A stretch of DNA of 64,000 bases, from contig OZ251449.1 in NCBI GenBank assembly GCA_965242505.1, forward strand, positions 2,666,001-2,730,000, given 5' to 3'. The position numbers were made by a program, and so were the translations under genes. Below the pieces are notes generated by a model that was not told the origin of the DNA, did no database searches, and was given only the letters and a program-made list of their open reading frames with translations. Origin of the DNA: UBA2966 sp965242505. Its GTDB lineage: Bacteria; Pseudomonadota; Alphaproteobacteria; UBA2966. This document shows, one piece after another, positions 42,915 to 51,323 of this stretch (within the stretch, counting starts at the first letter, position 1; each line of letters begins with the position of its first letter).

Positions 42915-44855
42915 TCAGCGGTTCATGCGGTTTTCCACCAGATCGGACACGACCGCCGGGTCCGCGAGGGTCGAGGTGTCGCCGAGGTCGCCGGACTCGT
43001 CGGCGGCGATCTTGCGCAGGATGCGGCGCATGATCTTTCCCGACCGGGTCTTGGGCAGGCCCGGCGCCCACTGGATCAGGTCGGGCGACGCGATGGGCCC
43101 GATCTCCTTGCGCACCCAGCGCGTCAGTTCCTCCCGCAGGCCGTCGGAGGGCTCCTCGCCGGCCATCAGGGTGACGTAGGCGTAGATGCCCTGCCCCTTG
43201 ACGTCGTGGGGGTAACCCACCACCGCCGACTCCGACACCTTCGGGTGCGCCACCAGCGCGCTCTCGACCTCGGCCGTGCCCATGCGGTGGCCGGACACGT
43301 TGATCACGTCGTCGACGCGGCCGGTGATCCAGTAGTAGCCGTCCTCGTCCCGGCGGCACCCGTCTCCGGTGAAGTACCGGCCCGGATACTGGCTGAAGTA
43401 GGTCTGGACGAAGCGCTCGTGATCGCGGAACACCGTTCGCATCTGTCCCGGCCAGGAATCGGCGATGCACAGGTTGCCCTCGCAGGCGCCCTCGATCTCG
43501 TTGCCGTCCGCGCCGACGACGATCGGCCGGACGCCGAAGAACGGCCGGGCGGCGGAGCCGGGCTTGAGGTCCGTGGCGCCGGGCAGCGGCGTGATGCAGA
43601 TCCCGCCCGTCTCCGTCTGCCACCACGTGTCGACGACGGGGCAGCGGCCGTCGCCGACGACGTCGTAGTACCAGTTCCAGGCCTCCGGGTTGATCGGCTC
43701 GCCCACGGTGCCGAGGAGCCGCACGGATTGGCGGCTCGTTCTCTTCACCGGCCCGTCGCCCTCCCGCATCAGCGCGCGGATGGCCGTCGGCGCCGTGTAG
43801 AAGACGTTGACGCCGTGCTTGTCGCAGACCCGCCAGAAGCGCGACGAATCGGGGTAGTTGGGCACGCCCTCGAACATCACCGTGACGGCGCCGTTGGCGA
43901 GCGGCCCGTAGACGATGTAGCTGTGCCCCGTGATCCAGCCGGCGTCGGCGGTGCACCAGTACACGTCCCCGTCGCGGTAGTCGAAGACGTACTCGTGGGT
44001 CATCGAGGCGTACACGATGTATCCGCCGCTCGTGTGCAGGACGCCCTTCGGCTTTCCTGTGCTGCCCGAGGTGTAGAGGATGAACAGCGGGTCCTCCGCG
44101 CCCATCTCCTCGGGCTCGCAGGCGGTCGGCTGGTCCGCGACCAGGTCTTCGTACCAGACGTCGCGTCCTTCCACCCAGCCGACGTCGCCGCCCGTGCGCT
44201 TGACCACGACGCACTTCCCGATCGTTGGGCAGCTCTCCAGGGCGGCGTCGACGTTGGCCTTGAGGGGAATGGGACGGTTGCCGCGAACGCCCTCGTCGGC
44301 GGTGATGACGACGCTGGAATCGCAGTCCCGGATGCGTCCCGCGAGCGAGTCGGGCGAAAAGCCGCCGAAGACCACCGAGTGGATGGCGCCGATACGCGCG
44401 CAGGCGAGCATAGAGAAAGCCAGCTCGGGGACCATCGACAGATAGATCGTGACGCGGTCGCCCTTCTTCACGCCGATGGACTTGAGCCCGTTGGCGAGCC
44501 TGCACACCTCGTCGCGCAACTCCCGGTAGGTGATGGTCCTGTCGTCCCCGGGATCGTCGCCTTCCCAGACGATGGCGGGCCTGTCGCCGCGGGACGCGAG
44601 ATGCCGGTCGATGCAGTTGGCGCTGACGTTCAGGGTTCCGTCGTGGAACCACCTGATGCGCAGATCGTCGGCCGCGTAGGAAACGTCCTTGACCTTGGCG
44701 TAGGGCCTGATCCAGTCGATCCGCCTGCCGTGCTCGGCCCAGAAGGCTTCGGGATCCGCGACCGATCGTTCGTACATGCTCCGGTAGGTCTCGCCGTCGC
44801 ACAGCGTTCCGCGCTTCCATTCCTCGGCGACCGGATAGAGGGCTCGTTCCGACAT
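42915..44855 (-). CDS. acs: acetyl-CoA synthetase
   Basis: A 646-residue AMP-forming acetate-CoA ligase of standard length. The P-loop YTSGSTGKPKG lies near 261, the WWQTETGG substrate motif near 410, GRVDDVINVSGHRMGTAEVE follows, and the catalytic Lys that is acetylated in homologues is near 607 in KTRSGKIMRR. It converts acetate, ATP and CoA to acetyl-CoA. ATG 44855 (MSERALYPV). The gene ends close to the AT-rich island and is divergent from a creatininase-family gene. Confidence 0.97.
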   Translation of the reverse strand: MSERALYPVAEEWKRGTLCDGETYRSMYERSVADPEAFWAEHGRRIDWIRPYAKVKDVSYAADDLRIRWFHDGTLNVSANCIDRHLASRGDRPAIVWEGDDPGDDRTITYRELRDEVCRLANGLKSIGVKKGDRVTIYLSMVPELAFSMLACARIGAIHSVVFGGFSPDSLAGRIRDCDSSVVITADEGVRGNRPIPLKANVDAALESCPTIGKCVVVKRTGGDVGWVEGRDVWYEDLVADQPTACEPEEMGAEDPLFILYTSGSTGKPKGVLHTSGGYIVYASMTHEYVFDYRDGDVYWCTADAGWITGHSYIVYGPLANGAVTVMFEGVPNYPDSSRFWRVCDKHGVNVFYTAPTAIRALMREGDGPVKRTSRQSVRLLGTVGEPINPEAWNWYYDVVGDGRCPVVDTWWQTETGGICITPLPGATDLKPGSAARPFFGVRPIVVGADGNEIEGACEGNLCIADSWPGQMRTVFRDHERFVQTYFSQYPGRYFTGDGCRRDEDGYYWITGRVDDVINVSGHRMGTAEVESALVAHPKVSESAVVGYPHDVKGQGIYAYVTLMAGEEPSDGLREELTRWVRKEIGPIASPDLIQWAPGLPKTRSGKIMRRILRKIAADESGDLGDTSTLADPAVVSDLVENRMNR

Positions 44856-44968
44856 GGCTCGGGCGTCTCCCTGGGGACGGGCGCCGCGCCGGGGAAATGC
44901 CGGCGCGGCGCGGGCGTTCGTTTCGTCCGGATTATTGATTCGTTTCGGACGGCGCCGCAAGATGGGGC

Positions 44969-45065
44969 TGACGCGCATTTCTCGTATCCCCCCTGGCGCG
45001 ACCCTCCCCCTGCCAGGGGGAGGGAGAACGAGAGGGGGGCAGGAGGCCGGGAGGGGGTGGATTGC
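44969..45065. repeat. intergenic palindromic repeat copy 7
   Basis: Begins CTGACGCGCATTTCTCGTA, the element end, then CCCCCCTGGCGCGACC, CCCCCTGCCAGGGGGAGGGAG and a GGAGGCCGGGAGGGGGTGGAT tail. Lies in the 253-bp divergent region of acs and the creatininase-like gene and so may affect both promoters. Confidence 0.85.
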
Positions 45066-45108
45066 GGCCGCGCGATCCGAGGAAGGTTCGGCCGGGGAGG
45101 CGGCAACC

Positions 45109-45858
45109 ATGCTCCTGCACCTCATGACGTGGCGGGAGGTCGAGGCCTATTTGAAGGCGTCGACCGGCATCATGATGCCCATCGGGTCGACCGAACAGCA
45201 CGGCCCCACCGGGCTGATCGGAACCGACGCCATCTGCGCGGAGGCCATCGCCGCGGCGGCGGGAGAGATCGCCGGGGCCGCGGTGGGTCCCACGATCGGC
45301 GTCGGCATGGCGCAGCACCACATGGCCTTCGCCGGCTCGATGACGCTTCGGCCCTCCACCCTGGTGTCCGTCGTCTCCGACTACGTCGACTCGCTCGCGC
45401 GGCATGGATTCGAACGCTTCTATTTCATCAACGGCCACGGCGGGAACGTCGCGACGGCGCGGACGGCCTTCCAGGAGGTCTACGCCCGGACCAGCATCGA
45501 CGGCGGCGGCAACCGGCCTCGCGTGCGTTGCGCGCTCCGCAACTGGTACCAGCGGCCCCGCGTGCAGGCGCTCGCCAGGAAGTTCTACGGCGACAAGGAA
45601 GGGCATCACGCCACGCCGTCCGAGATCGCCGTCACGCAGCACGTCCGTCCCGACGCCGTCAAGACGGCGGAACTGCCCCGGCTGGCGCCGCCCGCCGGGG
45701 GCCTTTCCTTCACCGACGCGGAGGACTATCGGCGCCGGTTCCCGGACGGGCGCATGGCCTCCGATCCGTCCCTCGCCAGGCCCGAGCACGGCAGGGAGCT
45801 TCTCGAGCTCGCCGCCGAGGACCTCGCGGCGGATTACCGGGAGTTCCTGAGGGACTGA
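45109..45858 (+). CDS. creatininase family protein
   Basis: A 249-residue enzyme of the creatininase/FAPy-deformylase family. The metal ligands are PIGSTEQHGP with Glu29 and His31, GTDA with Asp40, NGHGGN with His110, and a later Glu in ATPSEIAV (about 165). Members hydrolyse creatinine or cyclic amides, or act in riboflavin or F420 cofactor pathways (MftE, ArfB). No specific substrate can be chosen here. ATG 45109 follows GGGGAGG. Confidence 0.88.
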   Translation: MLLHLMTWREVEAYLKASTGIMMPIGSTEQHGPTGLIGTDAICAEAIAAAAGEIAGAAVGPTIGVGMAQHHMAFAGSMTLRPSTLVSVVSDYVDSLARHGFERFYFINGHGGNVATARTAFQEVYARTSIDGGGNRPRVRCALRNWYQRPRVQALARKFYGDKEGHHATPSEIAVTQHVRPDAVKTAELPRLAPPAGGLSFTDAEDYRRRFPDGRMASDPSLARPEHGRELLELAAEDLAADYREFLRD

Positions 45859-45909
45859 CGTCCCTCCGGCGCCGTCGGGCGGGAGCGGTTCCGCCCGCCG
45901 AAGGCCGCG

Positions 45910-46323
45910 TCAGCCTCCGACCGGGCCCGCGACGACGACGTCGCCGTCCTCGACGGCGACGGGCACGGGCGTCAGCGACGCCCCCGGACAGGGACCGGCG
46001 ACGCAGAACCCGTCCTCGATCCGGAACCGGGCGCCGTGCGTGGCGCAGAGGAGGTTCTCCCCGTCGCGGGTCAGGAACCGGTCGGGCGTCCAGTCGAGCG
46101 GGGTCCGCGCGTGCGGACAGACGTTGACGTACCCGAACACCCGGTCGCCGCGGCGCACGACGAACATCTCGAAACGCTCGCCGCCCGCGCCGAAGCCGAA
46201 CCCCTTGCCGCTCCGGTCCGCGAGGTCGTCCAGGCGGCAGAGCGCGCGCCCCGGCGGCGGGGCGTTGGCCGGGTCGCCTTCCCCGACGAAACTCTTGGAA
46301 TCCGACTTATGCGGAGGTCTCAT
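45910..46323 (-). CDS. Rieske [2Fe-2S] domain protein
   Basis: A 137-residue soluble Rieske ferredoxin-like protein: CPHA (Cys69, His71) and CATHGARF (Cys93, His96) coordinate the cluster. It resembles small NirD/Rieske_2-type proteins rather than oxygenase alpha subunits. It probably transfers electrons, but no reductase or oxygenase gene is adjacent. The start codon at 46321-46323 lies inside the end of a repeat element. Confidence 0.9.
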   Translation of the reverse strand: MRPPHKSDSKSFVGEGDPANAPPPGRALCRLDDLADRSGKGFGFGAGGERFEMFVVRRGDRVFGYVNVCPHARTPLDWTPDRFLTRDGENLLCATHGARFRIEDGFCVAGPCPGASLTPVPVAVEDGDVVVAGPVGG

Positions 46324-46450
46324 GCCGCTTGTCCGCAGGTCTCGTTCGGCGACGGGGGCGCCGCAGGGTCCGTTCGCGCTCCTCCCCCCTGACGCGACCC
46401 CCACCCCGGCCCTCCCCCCTGCCGGGAGAGGGAGAAGAGCGGACGCGCCG
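46317..46450. repeat. intergenic palindromic repeat copy 8
   Basis: Begins TCTCATGCCGCTTGTCCGC, where CAT complements the Rieske gene's ATG, then the leader GCCGCAGGGTCCGTTCGCG, CCCCCCTGACGCGACCCCC, and the module CCCCCCTGCCGGGAGAGG. It ends close to the EVE gene stop. Confidence 0.85.
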
Positions 46451-46462
46451 GGCCGTCCCGGC

Positions 46463-46876
46463 TCAGGGGTCGATACCGCCCATCTCGCAGATGCGCCTCC
46501 AGTGATCGGGCTCGACCGGCATGACCGAGAGACGGGACTGGCGCACCAGCGGGAGTTCGCCGAGTTCGGGACGGGCCTTGATGTCGGCGAGGCTCACGGG
46601 CGTCTTCAGGGGCTCGACCGCCTCGACGTCCACCATGCCGAACCTTCCGGTCGGATCGGTGTGGTCCGGATAGTACTCCCTGACGACGCGGACGACGCCG
46701 ACGATCTCCCGGTCCTTGACCGAATGGTAGAAGAAGGCCTTGTCGCCGACCTTCATGGCCTTCATGTTGTTGGACGCCTGATGGTTGCGCACGCCGTCCC
46801 ATTCCGCGGGGCCTTCCGCGACCTGATCGTCCCAGGACCACGTCCCGGGTTCGGACTTCATCAACCAGTACGCCAT
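46463..46876 (-). CDS. EVE domain-containing protein
   Basis: A 137-residue EVE (PUA-like) protein: MAYWLMKSEPGTWSWDDQ, DGVRNHQASNNMKAMKVGDKAFFYHS, and SRLSVMPV, all typical. EVE domains bind modified bases in DNA or RNA (for example 5-methylcytosine). Housekeeping members of this size sit near tsaD/gpsA in many Alphaproteobacteria, exactly as here. ATG 46876; the frame extends 24 codons upstream without similarity. Confidence 0.92.
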   Translation of the reverse strand: MAYWLMKSEPGTWSWDDQVAEGPAEWDGVRNHQASNNMKAMKVGDKAFFYHSVKDREIVGVVRVVREYYPDHTDPTGRFGMVDVEAVEPLKTPVSLADIKARPELGELPLVRQSRLSVMPVEPDHWRRICEMGGIDP

Positions 46877-46963
46877 CCGTAGGACCTCCCTCCGGCCTTC
46901 CGCGGGCACATAGGACGCGATTCTAGAGCGCTTCCGCGGCCGCGCCAATCGACGCGGTCCGGC

Positions 46964-47971
46964 TCAGGCCACGTCGTCGCCCAAGGGCCGGGACAGCAGC
47001 TTGCGGATCTCGTCCTCGACCGGCGCGCCCTCGTGGAGAATGGCGTCGACGGCCTCGCAGATCGGCATGTCGATGGACAGGTCGCGCGCGAGCCCGGCCA
47101 CAGCGCGCGCGTTGAACACGCCCTCCGCGACCGAACGCCGGCGCGCCACGACGTCCCCGAAACGCTCGCCCCGGCCGAGCGCCGCCCCGAGGCTCATGTT
47201 GCGCGACTGCTCCGACGAGCACGTCAGCACCAGATCGCCGAGACCGGCGAGACCGAAGAGGGTCGCGCGCCGGGCGCCCTTGGCCTCGCCCAGCCGCAGC
47301 ATCTCCACGAGGCCCCGGGCGATCAGGGCCGCGCGGGCGTTCGATCCCAGTTCGAGCCCCGTCGCGATGCCGCAGGCGATCGCCAGGACGTTCTTCACGG
47401 CGCCCCCGATCTCGGCGCCGACCGGATCGTTCGAGCGGTAGACCCGGAAGGTCGTCGAGCCGAGGGCGTCGATCAGGGCGCCGGCGATGGAATCGTCCTC
47501 GCAGGCGACGGTGACGGCCGTGGGCAGGTCCTTCGCCACCTCGGCGGCGAACGTCGGACCGGACAGGACCGCCTGGGACGCGCCCGGCAGGGCGTCCGCG
47601 ACCACCTCGGTCATCAGGGCGCGTGTGTCTTCCTCGATGCCCTTGGCGCAGATCACCGCCGGCGCGCCGCGGGGCCAACCCGGCGCCATCGATTCGCAGA
47701 CGCCGCGCAGGAACTGGCCGGGCGCCGCCAGCAGCACGGCGTCGGCGTCGCGGACCTCGGCGAGGTCGCCCGTCGCCCGGATCCGCGGGTCCAGGGAGAC
47801 GCCGGGCAGGAAGGCCGGGTTGCGATGCTCGTCGTTGATGGCCTCCACGACGGCGGACTCGCGGGCCCAGACGAGGACCTCGCGGTCCCGCCTTCGGGCG
47901 ACCGTCGCCAACGCCGTTCCCCACGCGCCGGCGCCGACGATGCCGATGCGCCCATAGCGCGCGTTTCTCAT
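46964..47971 (-). CDS. gpsA: NAD(P)-dependent glycerol-3-phosphate dehydrogenase
   Basis: A 335-residue enzyme. The N-terminal nucleotide motif GAGAWG is at 13-18, GPTFAAEVAKD and GGAVKNVLAIACG (catalytic Lys) follow, and the C-terminal domain has GLAGLGDLVLTCSS and SRN. It reduces dihydroxyacetone phosphate to sn-glycerol 3-phosphate for phospholipid synthesis. The only plausible start, ATG 47971, lies inside a repeat element, which codes the first few residues (MRNA). No strong ribosome-binding site precedes it. Confidence 0.95.
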   Translation of the reverse strand: MRNARYGRIGIVGAGAWGTALATVARRRDREVLVWARESAVVEAINDEHRNPAFLPGVSLDPRIRATGDLAEVRDADAVLLAAPGQFLRGVCESMAPGWPRGAPAVICAKGIEEDTRALMTEVVADALPGASQAVLSGPTFAAEVAKDLPTAVTVACEDDSIAGALIDALGSTTFRVYRSNDPVGAEIGGAVKNVLAIACGIATGLELGSNARAALIARGLVEMLRLGEAKGARRATLFGLAGLGDLVLTCSSEQSRNMSLGAALGRGERFGDVVARRRSVAEGVFNARAVAGLARDLSIDMPICEAVDAILHEGAPVEDEIRKLLSRPLGDDVA

Positions 47972-48176
47972 GCCGTTCGTCCGCACGCTTCGTCCGGCGG
48001 CGGGGGCACCGCCGGAGGGTCCGTTGGCGCTCGTCCCCCCTGGCGCCGCGACCCCCACCCCGACCCTCCCCCTGCAAGGGGGAGGGAGAACAGGGGGGAG
48101 GTCGGGAGGGGGGTGGATCGCGGTCGCGCAACGCCGCGTAGCCCTCGATCCTCCACCGGTACGAGAGATGCCGGAC
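47960..48176. repeat. intergenic palindromic repeat copy 9 (apparently full length)
   Basis: The most complete copy, about 217 bp. In order: GCGTTTCTCATGCCGTTCGTCCGC (element end, 47961 on), GCTTCGTCCGGCG, leader GGAGGGTCCGTTGGCGCTCG, CCCCCCTGGCGCCGCGACCCCC, the CCCCCTGCAAGGGGGAGGGAG palindrome, AGGGGGGAGGTCGGGAGG, CGCGCAACGCCGCG, and CCGGTACGAGAGATGC. Its two ends are imperfect inverted repeats (GCATTTCTCGTACCGG type). Confidence 0.85.
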
Positions 48177-48219
48177 AGCGCGCCGTCATACCGCCCTCCC
48201 CGTCGTCGGCGACCCGCGG

Positions 48220-48525
48220 TCAGGCGCCGAACGAATGTTCCCGCACGACGTCGGCGACGCGGATGCGATAGCTCGCGAAGATACCGCCCTTGCCCTTCGC
48301 CTGGGCCGCCTGATGGCTCGCGTTCCCGCGCCAGGCCCTCACGGCCTCCTCGTCGCGCCACAGCGACAGCGACAGGTACTTGCCCGGCGTGGCCAGGCTC
48401 TCGAACCGTTCCACGGAGACGAATCCGTCGATGGCCTCGACCTCGTCCCGGAGCGCCGCGGCCAGGTCGAAATAGTCGCCGGTCCGGCCCTCGTCCGGCG
48501 TCACCTCGAAAATCACGGCGATCAT
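48220..48525 (-). CDS. antibiotic biosynthesis monooxygenase (ABM) domain protein
   Basis: A 101-residue ferredoxin-like barrel protein of the ABM family: IAVIFEVTPDEGRTGDYFDLAAALRDE, then FVSVERFESLATPGKYLSLSLWRDEEAVRAWR. Such proteins include heme-degrading and quinol monooxygenases and many of unknown role. It starts 18 bp after the tsaD stop and is probably co-transcribed with it. Confidence 0.9.
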   Translation of the reverse strand: MIAVIFEVTPDEGRTGDYFDLAAALRDEVEAIDGFVSVERFESLATPGKYLSLSLWRDEEAVRAWRGNASHQAAQAKGKGGIFASYRIRVADVVREHSFGA

Positions 48526-48543
48526 GGGGTGTCCTTTCCGTCC

Positions 48544-49590
48544 TCAGTTCATGGAGCGGAGCGGGCGCGCCTCGTCGAGGGGCCAGCGCGCGCGCGCCGG
48601 CGCGTCGAGCGGGTCCGTCAGGCCGCGCCGCAGGCGCTCCACGCCCGCCCAGGCGATCATCGCGGCGTTGTCGGCGCAGATCTCCGGCGGCGGCGCCCAC
48701 ATGGAGAAGTCCGCCGCGGCGCACGCGGCCTCCAGGCGCCCGCGCAGGTAGCCGTTGGCCGCGACGCCGCCCGCGATCACGAAGCGGCGCGCGCGGGGGC
48801 GCCGCTCCGCGTAGGTCTTCAGGGCGTTCGCGGCGCGGTCGACGAACACGTCGCCCACCGCGGCCTGGAACGACGCGGCCAGATCGGCCGCGTCCCTCGT
48901 CCCGGGAACGCCGTCGGCCAGGCCGGCGACGGCGTGGCGCACGGCGGTCTTCAGTCCCGAAAACGAGAAGTCGCAGCCGGGCCGGCCGCGCAGCGGCCTC
49001 GGAAGGTCGAAACGCGCCGGATCTCCCTCGCGGGCCGCGCGTTCCACCGCAGGTCCGCCCGGGTATCCGAGGCCGAGCATCTTCGCGGTCTTGTCGAACG
49101 CCTCGCCGGCGGCGTCGTCGATCGTGGCGCCGAGCCGCCGGTAGGCGCCGACGCCGGCGACCTCGACGAGTTGGCAATGGCCGCCCGACGCGAGCAGCAG
49201 CAGATAGGGGAACTCGATACCGTCGGTGAGCCGGACGGAGAGCGCATGCCCCTCGAGATGGTTGACCGCGACCAGGGGCCGCGCGGTCGAGGCGGCGATG
49301 GCCTTGCCGGTCACCAGACCCACCATGACGCCCCCGATCAGGCCCGGCCCGGCCGTGGCGGCGACGCCCGAGAGCTCCGCGTAGCGGGCGCCGGCCTCGC
49401 GCATGGCCCGGTCGACGATGCCGTCCAGATGGCGGACGTGGGCGCGCGCGGCGATCTCGGGCACCACGCCGCCGTACGCGCGATGCTCGTCGAGTTGCGA
49501 CAGGACGACGTTCGACAGGATCCGCCGCTCGCCGTCCACCACCGCGGCCGCCGTCTCGTCGCAGCTCGTCTCGATGCCCAGCACGACCAT
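48544..49590 (-). CDS. tsaD: tRNA threonylcarbamoyladenosine (t6A) synthase subunit TsaD
   Basis: A 348-residue Kae1/TsaD family ATPase. The N-terminal LGIETSCDET, the metal-binding His111 and His115 in NHLEGH, GVAATAGPGLIGGVMVG, and SGGHCQL, FDKTAKML, FSFSGLKTAV and IAGGVAANGYLR blocks are all present. With TsaB, TsaE and TsaC it makes the t6A modification at position 37 of ANN-decoding tRNAs. ATG 49590; divergent from hemC with 56 bp between starts, the standard alphaproteobacterial arrangement. Confidence 0.97.
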   Translation of the reverse strand: MVVLGIETSCDETAAAVVDGERRILSNVVLSQLDEHRAYGGVVPEIAARAHVRHLDGIVDRAMREAGARYAELSGVAATAGPGLIGGVMVGLVTGKAIAASTARPLVAVNHLEGHALSVRLTDGIEFPYLLLLASGGHCQLVEVAGVGAYRRLGATIDDAAGEAFDKTAKMLGLGYPGGPAVERAAREGDPARFDLPRPLRGRPGCDFSFSGLKTAVRHAVAGLADGVPGTRDAADLAASFQAAVGDVFVDRAANALKTYAERRPRARRFVIAGGVAANGYLRGRLEAACAAADFSMWAPPPEICADNAAMIAWAGVERLRRGLTDPLDAPARARWPLDEARPLRSMN

Positions 49591-49646
49591 CGCGCGCCCC
49601 TCGATTTCGCTTGCCCTCTTCCGCGTCACGCACTAGCACCCCAGCC

Positions 49647-50600
49647 ATGACGGCGCAACGCACGGACGCGCGCGCGCGCGCCGCGGTGCGCATCGGCACC
49701 CGCGGCAGCAAGCTGGCGCTCGCCCAGGCCGAGCAGGTCCGGGGCGGATTGGCGGCGGCGCACGACGCCTTGAGGGCGGACGACATCGAGATCGTGGCCA
49801 TTCGCACCACGGGCGACCGCGTGACCGACCGGCCGCTCGCCGAGATCGGCGGCAAGGGCCTGTTCGCCAAGGAGATAGAGGAGGCGCTGCTGGCCGGCGA
49901 CGTCGACATCGCGGTGCATTCCATGAAGGACCTCGAAACCGCGCTTCCCGACGGCATCTCGGCGCCCTGCGCGCCGCCGCGGGAAGATCCCCGCGACGCG
50001 CTCGTCAGTACGGTCGCGGACAGTATCGCCGCGCTGCCGGCGGGCGCCGTCGTGGGCACCGCATCGCAGCGGCGGAGGGCGCACCTCAAGCGCGCCCGCG
50101 AGGACCTCGAGGTCGTCGCGTTCCGCGGCAACGTCGATACGCGCCTCGCCAAGGTCGAGCGCGGCGACGTCTCCGCGACGCTGTTGGCGCTGGCGGGCCT
50201 CAACCGCCTCGGGCTCGCCGGACGGGCCGCGGCCGTGCTGGAGCCCGAGGAGATGCTGCCGGCCGCGGGCCAGGGCGCCATCGGGGTGGAATGCCGAAGC
50301 GGCGATGCGCGCGCCCACGAACTGCTGGCGCCCCTCGACGATCCCGACACCCGCGCCTGCGTCACCTGCGAACGGGGCGTCTTGGCCGCGCTTGACGGAA
50401 CCTGCCGCACGCCCATCGCCGCATACGCGCGACTCGTCGGGGATCGCCTGCACCTCACGGCGCGCGTGTTCGGAGCGGATGGGAGCGACATGCTCGAAGC
50501 CCGCCGCGACGGCGTTCCCGCGGACGCCGAGGCGCTCGGACGCGACGCGGGCGTGGAGCTCCGGGCGCGCGCCGGTCCCGGGTTCCTCGCCGGACCCTGA
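49647..50600 (+). CDS. hemC: porphobilinogen deaminase (hydroxymethylbilane synthase)
   Basis: A 317-residue enzyme: IGTRGSKLALAQAEQV, GGKGLFAKEIEEALL, the catalytic Asp in VHSMKDLET, the ASQRRRAHLKRARED arginine cluster, and Cys253 in DGTCRTPIAAY, which carries the dipyrromethane cofactor. It polymerises four porphobilinogens. ATG 49647 was preferred over the upstream frame start at 49611. First gene of a hemC-hemD-HemX/mitofilin-HemY run. Confidence 0.97.
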   Translation: MTAQRTDARARAAVRIGTRGSKLALAQAEQVRGGLAAAHDALRADDIEIVAIRTTGDRVTDRPLAEIGGKGLFAKEIEEALLAGDVDIAVHSMKDLETALPDGISAPCAPPREDPRDALVSTVADSIAALPAGAVVGTASQRRRAHLKRAREDLEVVAFRGNVDTRLAKVERGDVSATLLALAGLNRLGLAGRAAAVLEPEEMLPAAGQGAIGVECRSGDARAHELLAPLDDPDTRACVTCERGVLAALDGTCRTPIAAYARLVGDRLHLTARVFGADGSDMLEARRDGVPADAEALGRDAGVELRARAGPGFLAGP

Positions 50601-50603
50601 GCC

Positions 50604-51323
50604 GTGCGCGTCATCAACACCCGCCCCCGCCCGGACGCCGCGGCGCTGACGGAGGCGCTCGCAGGATCGGGCCACGAAGTGATCGAGGCGCCGTTGCTGG
50701 AGATCAGGTTCGAGCGGCGAACCGGGTCGCTCGATCTTCGGGGCGTGCAGGCCGTGGCGGCGACGAGCGCGAACGGCGTCCGGGCGCTCGCGGCGGCGAC
50801 GGAGACCCGCGACGTGGCCCTCTTCGCCGTCGGCGATACGACGGCGCGCGTGGCCGCCGAGCTGGGCTTCGCCCGGGTGACTCCGGCGGGCGGCGACGTC
50901 GAAGCCCTGGCGGCCGCCGTCACGTCCGCGCTGGACCCGAGCGCCGGCGCGCTGTTGCACGCCGCGGGCGCCGAGGTCGCGGGCGACCTCGCGGGCGCGC
51001 TGGCCGCCGCCGGGTTCGCGGCTCGCCGCGCCACCCTCTACGACGCCCGGGCCGCCGCCGTCCTCCCCGCCGCCGCGGACGCGGCGCTTCGGTCCGGCGC
51101 CGCCGACGCGGCGGTCTTTTTCTCTCCCCGCACCGCGAAGACCTTTGTTAGGCTCACGCGCGATGCGGGATTGGCCCAGGCCTGCCGAATGTTGAACGCG
51201 TACTGCCTCAGCCGGGCGGTCGCGGAGGAACTGCCCGCCCTCGAATGGCGCGGCGTTCACGTCGCCGAACGGCCGGAACGGGACTCCCTCCTGGCCCTCC
51301 TGTCCGGGACGGCCGGTCCATGA
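50604..51323 (+). CDS. hemD: uroporphyrinogen-III synthase
   Basis: A 239-residue HemD. The family is weakly conserved, but N-terminal VINTRPRPDAAALTEAL, the ATSANGVRAL segment, VGDTTARVAAELGF and AVFFSPRTAKTFV are typical. It cyclises hydroxymethylbilane. It starts at GTG 50604, 3 bp after the hemC stop, and ends in ATGA overlapping the next gene. Confidence 0.92.
   Translation: MRVINTRPRPDAAALTEALAGSGHEVIEAPLLEIRFERRTGSLDLRGVQAVAATSANGVRALAAATETRDVALFAVGDTTARVAAELGFARVTPAGGDVEALAAAVTSALDPSAGALLHAAGAEVAGDLAGALAAAGFAARRATLYDARAAAVLPAAADAALRSGAADAAVFFSPRTAKTFVRLTRDAGLAQACRMLNAYCLSRAVAEELPALEWRGVHVAERPERDSLLALLSGTAGP

Noticed and set aside
42792..46127. 1111-codon open frame on the plus strand across acs
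   Set aside because: It lies antisense to acs and then crosses the creatininase gene in another frame; the translation is low-complexity Arg/Gly/Asp-rich, a typical GC-rich shadow.
46964..51034. 1356-codon minus-strand frame containing gpsA
   Set aside because: Only the last 335 codons match GpsA; the upstream part overlies tsaD and hemC in non-coding frames and has no domain.
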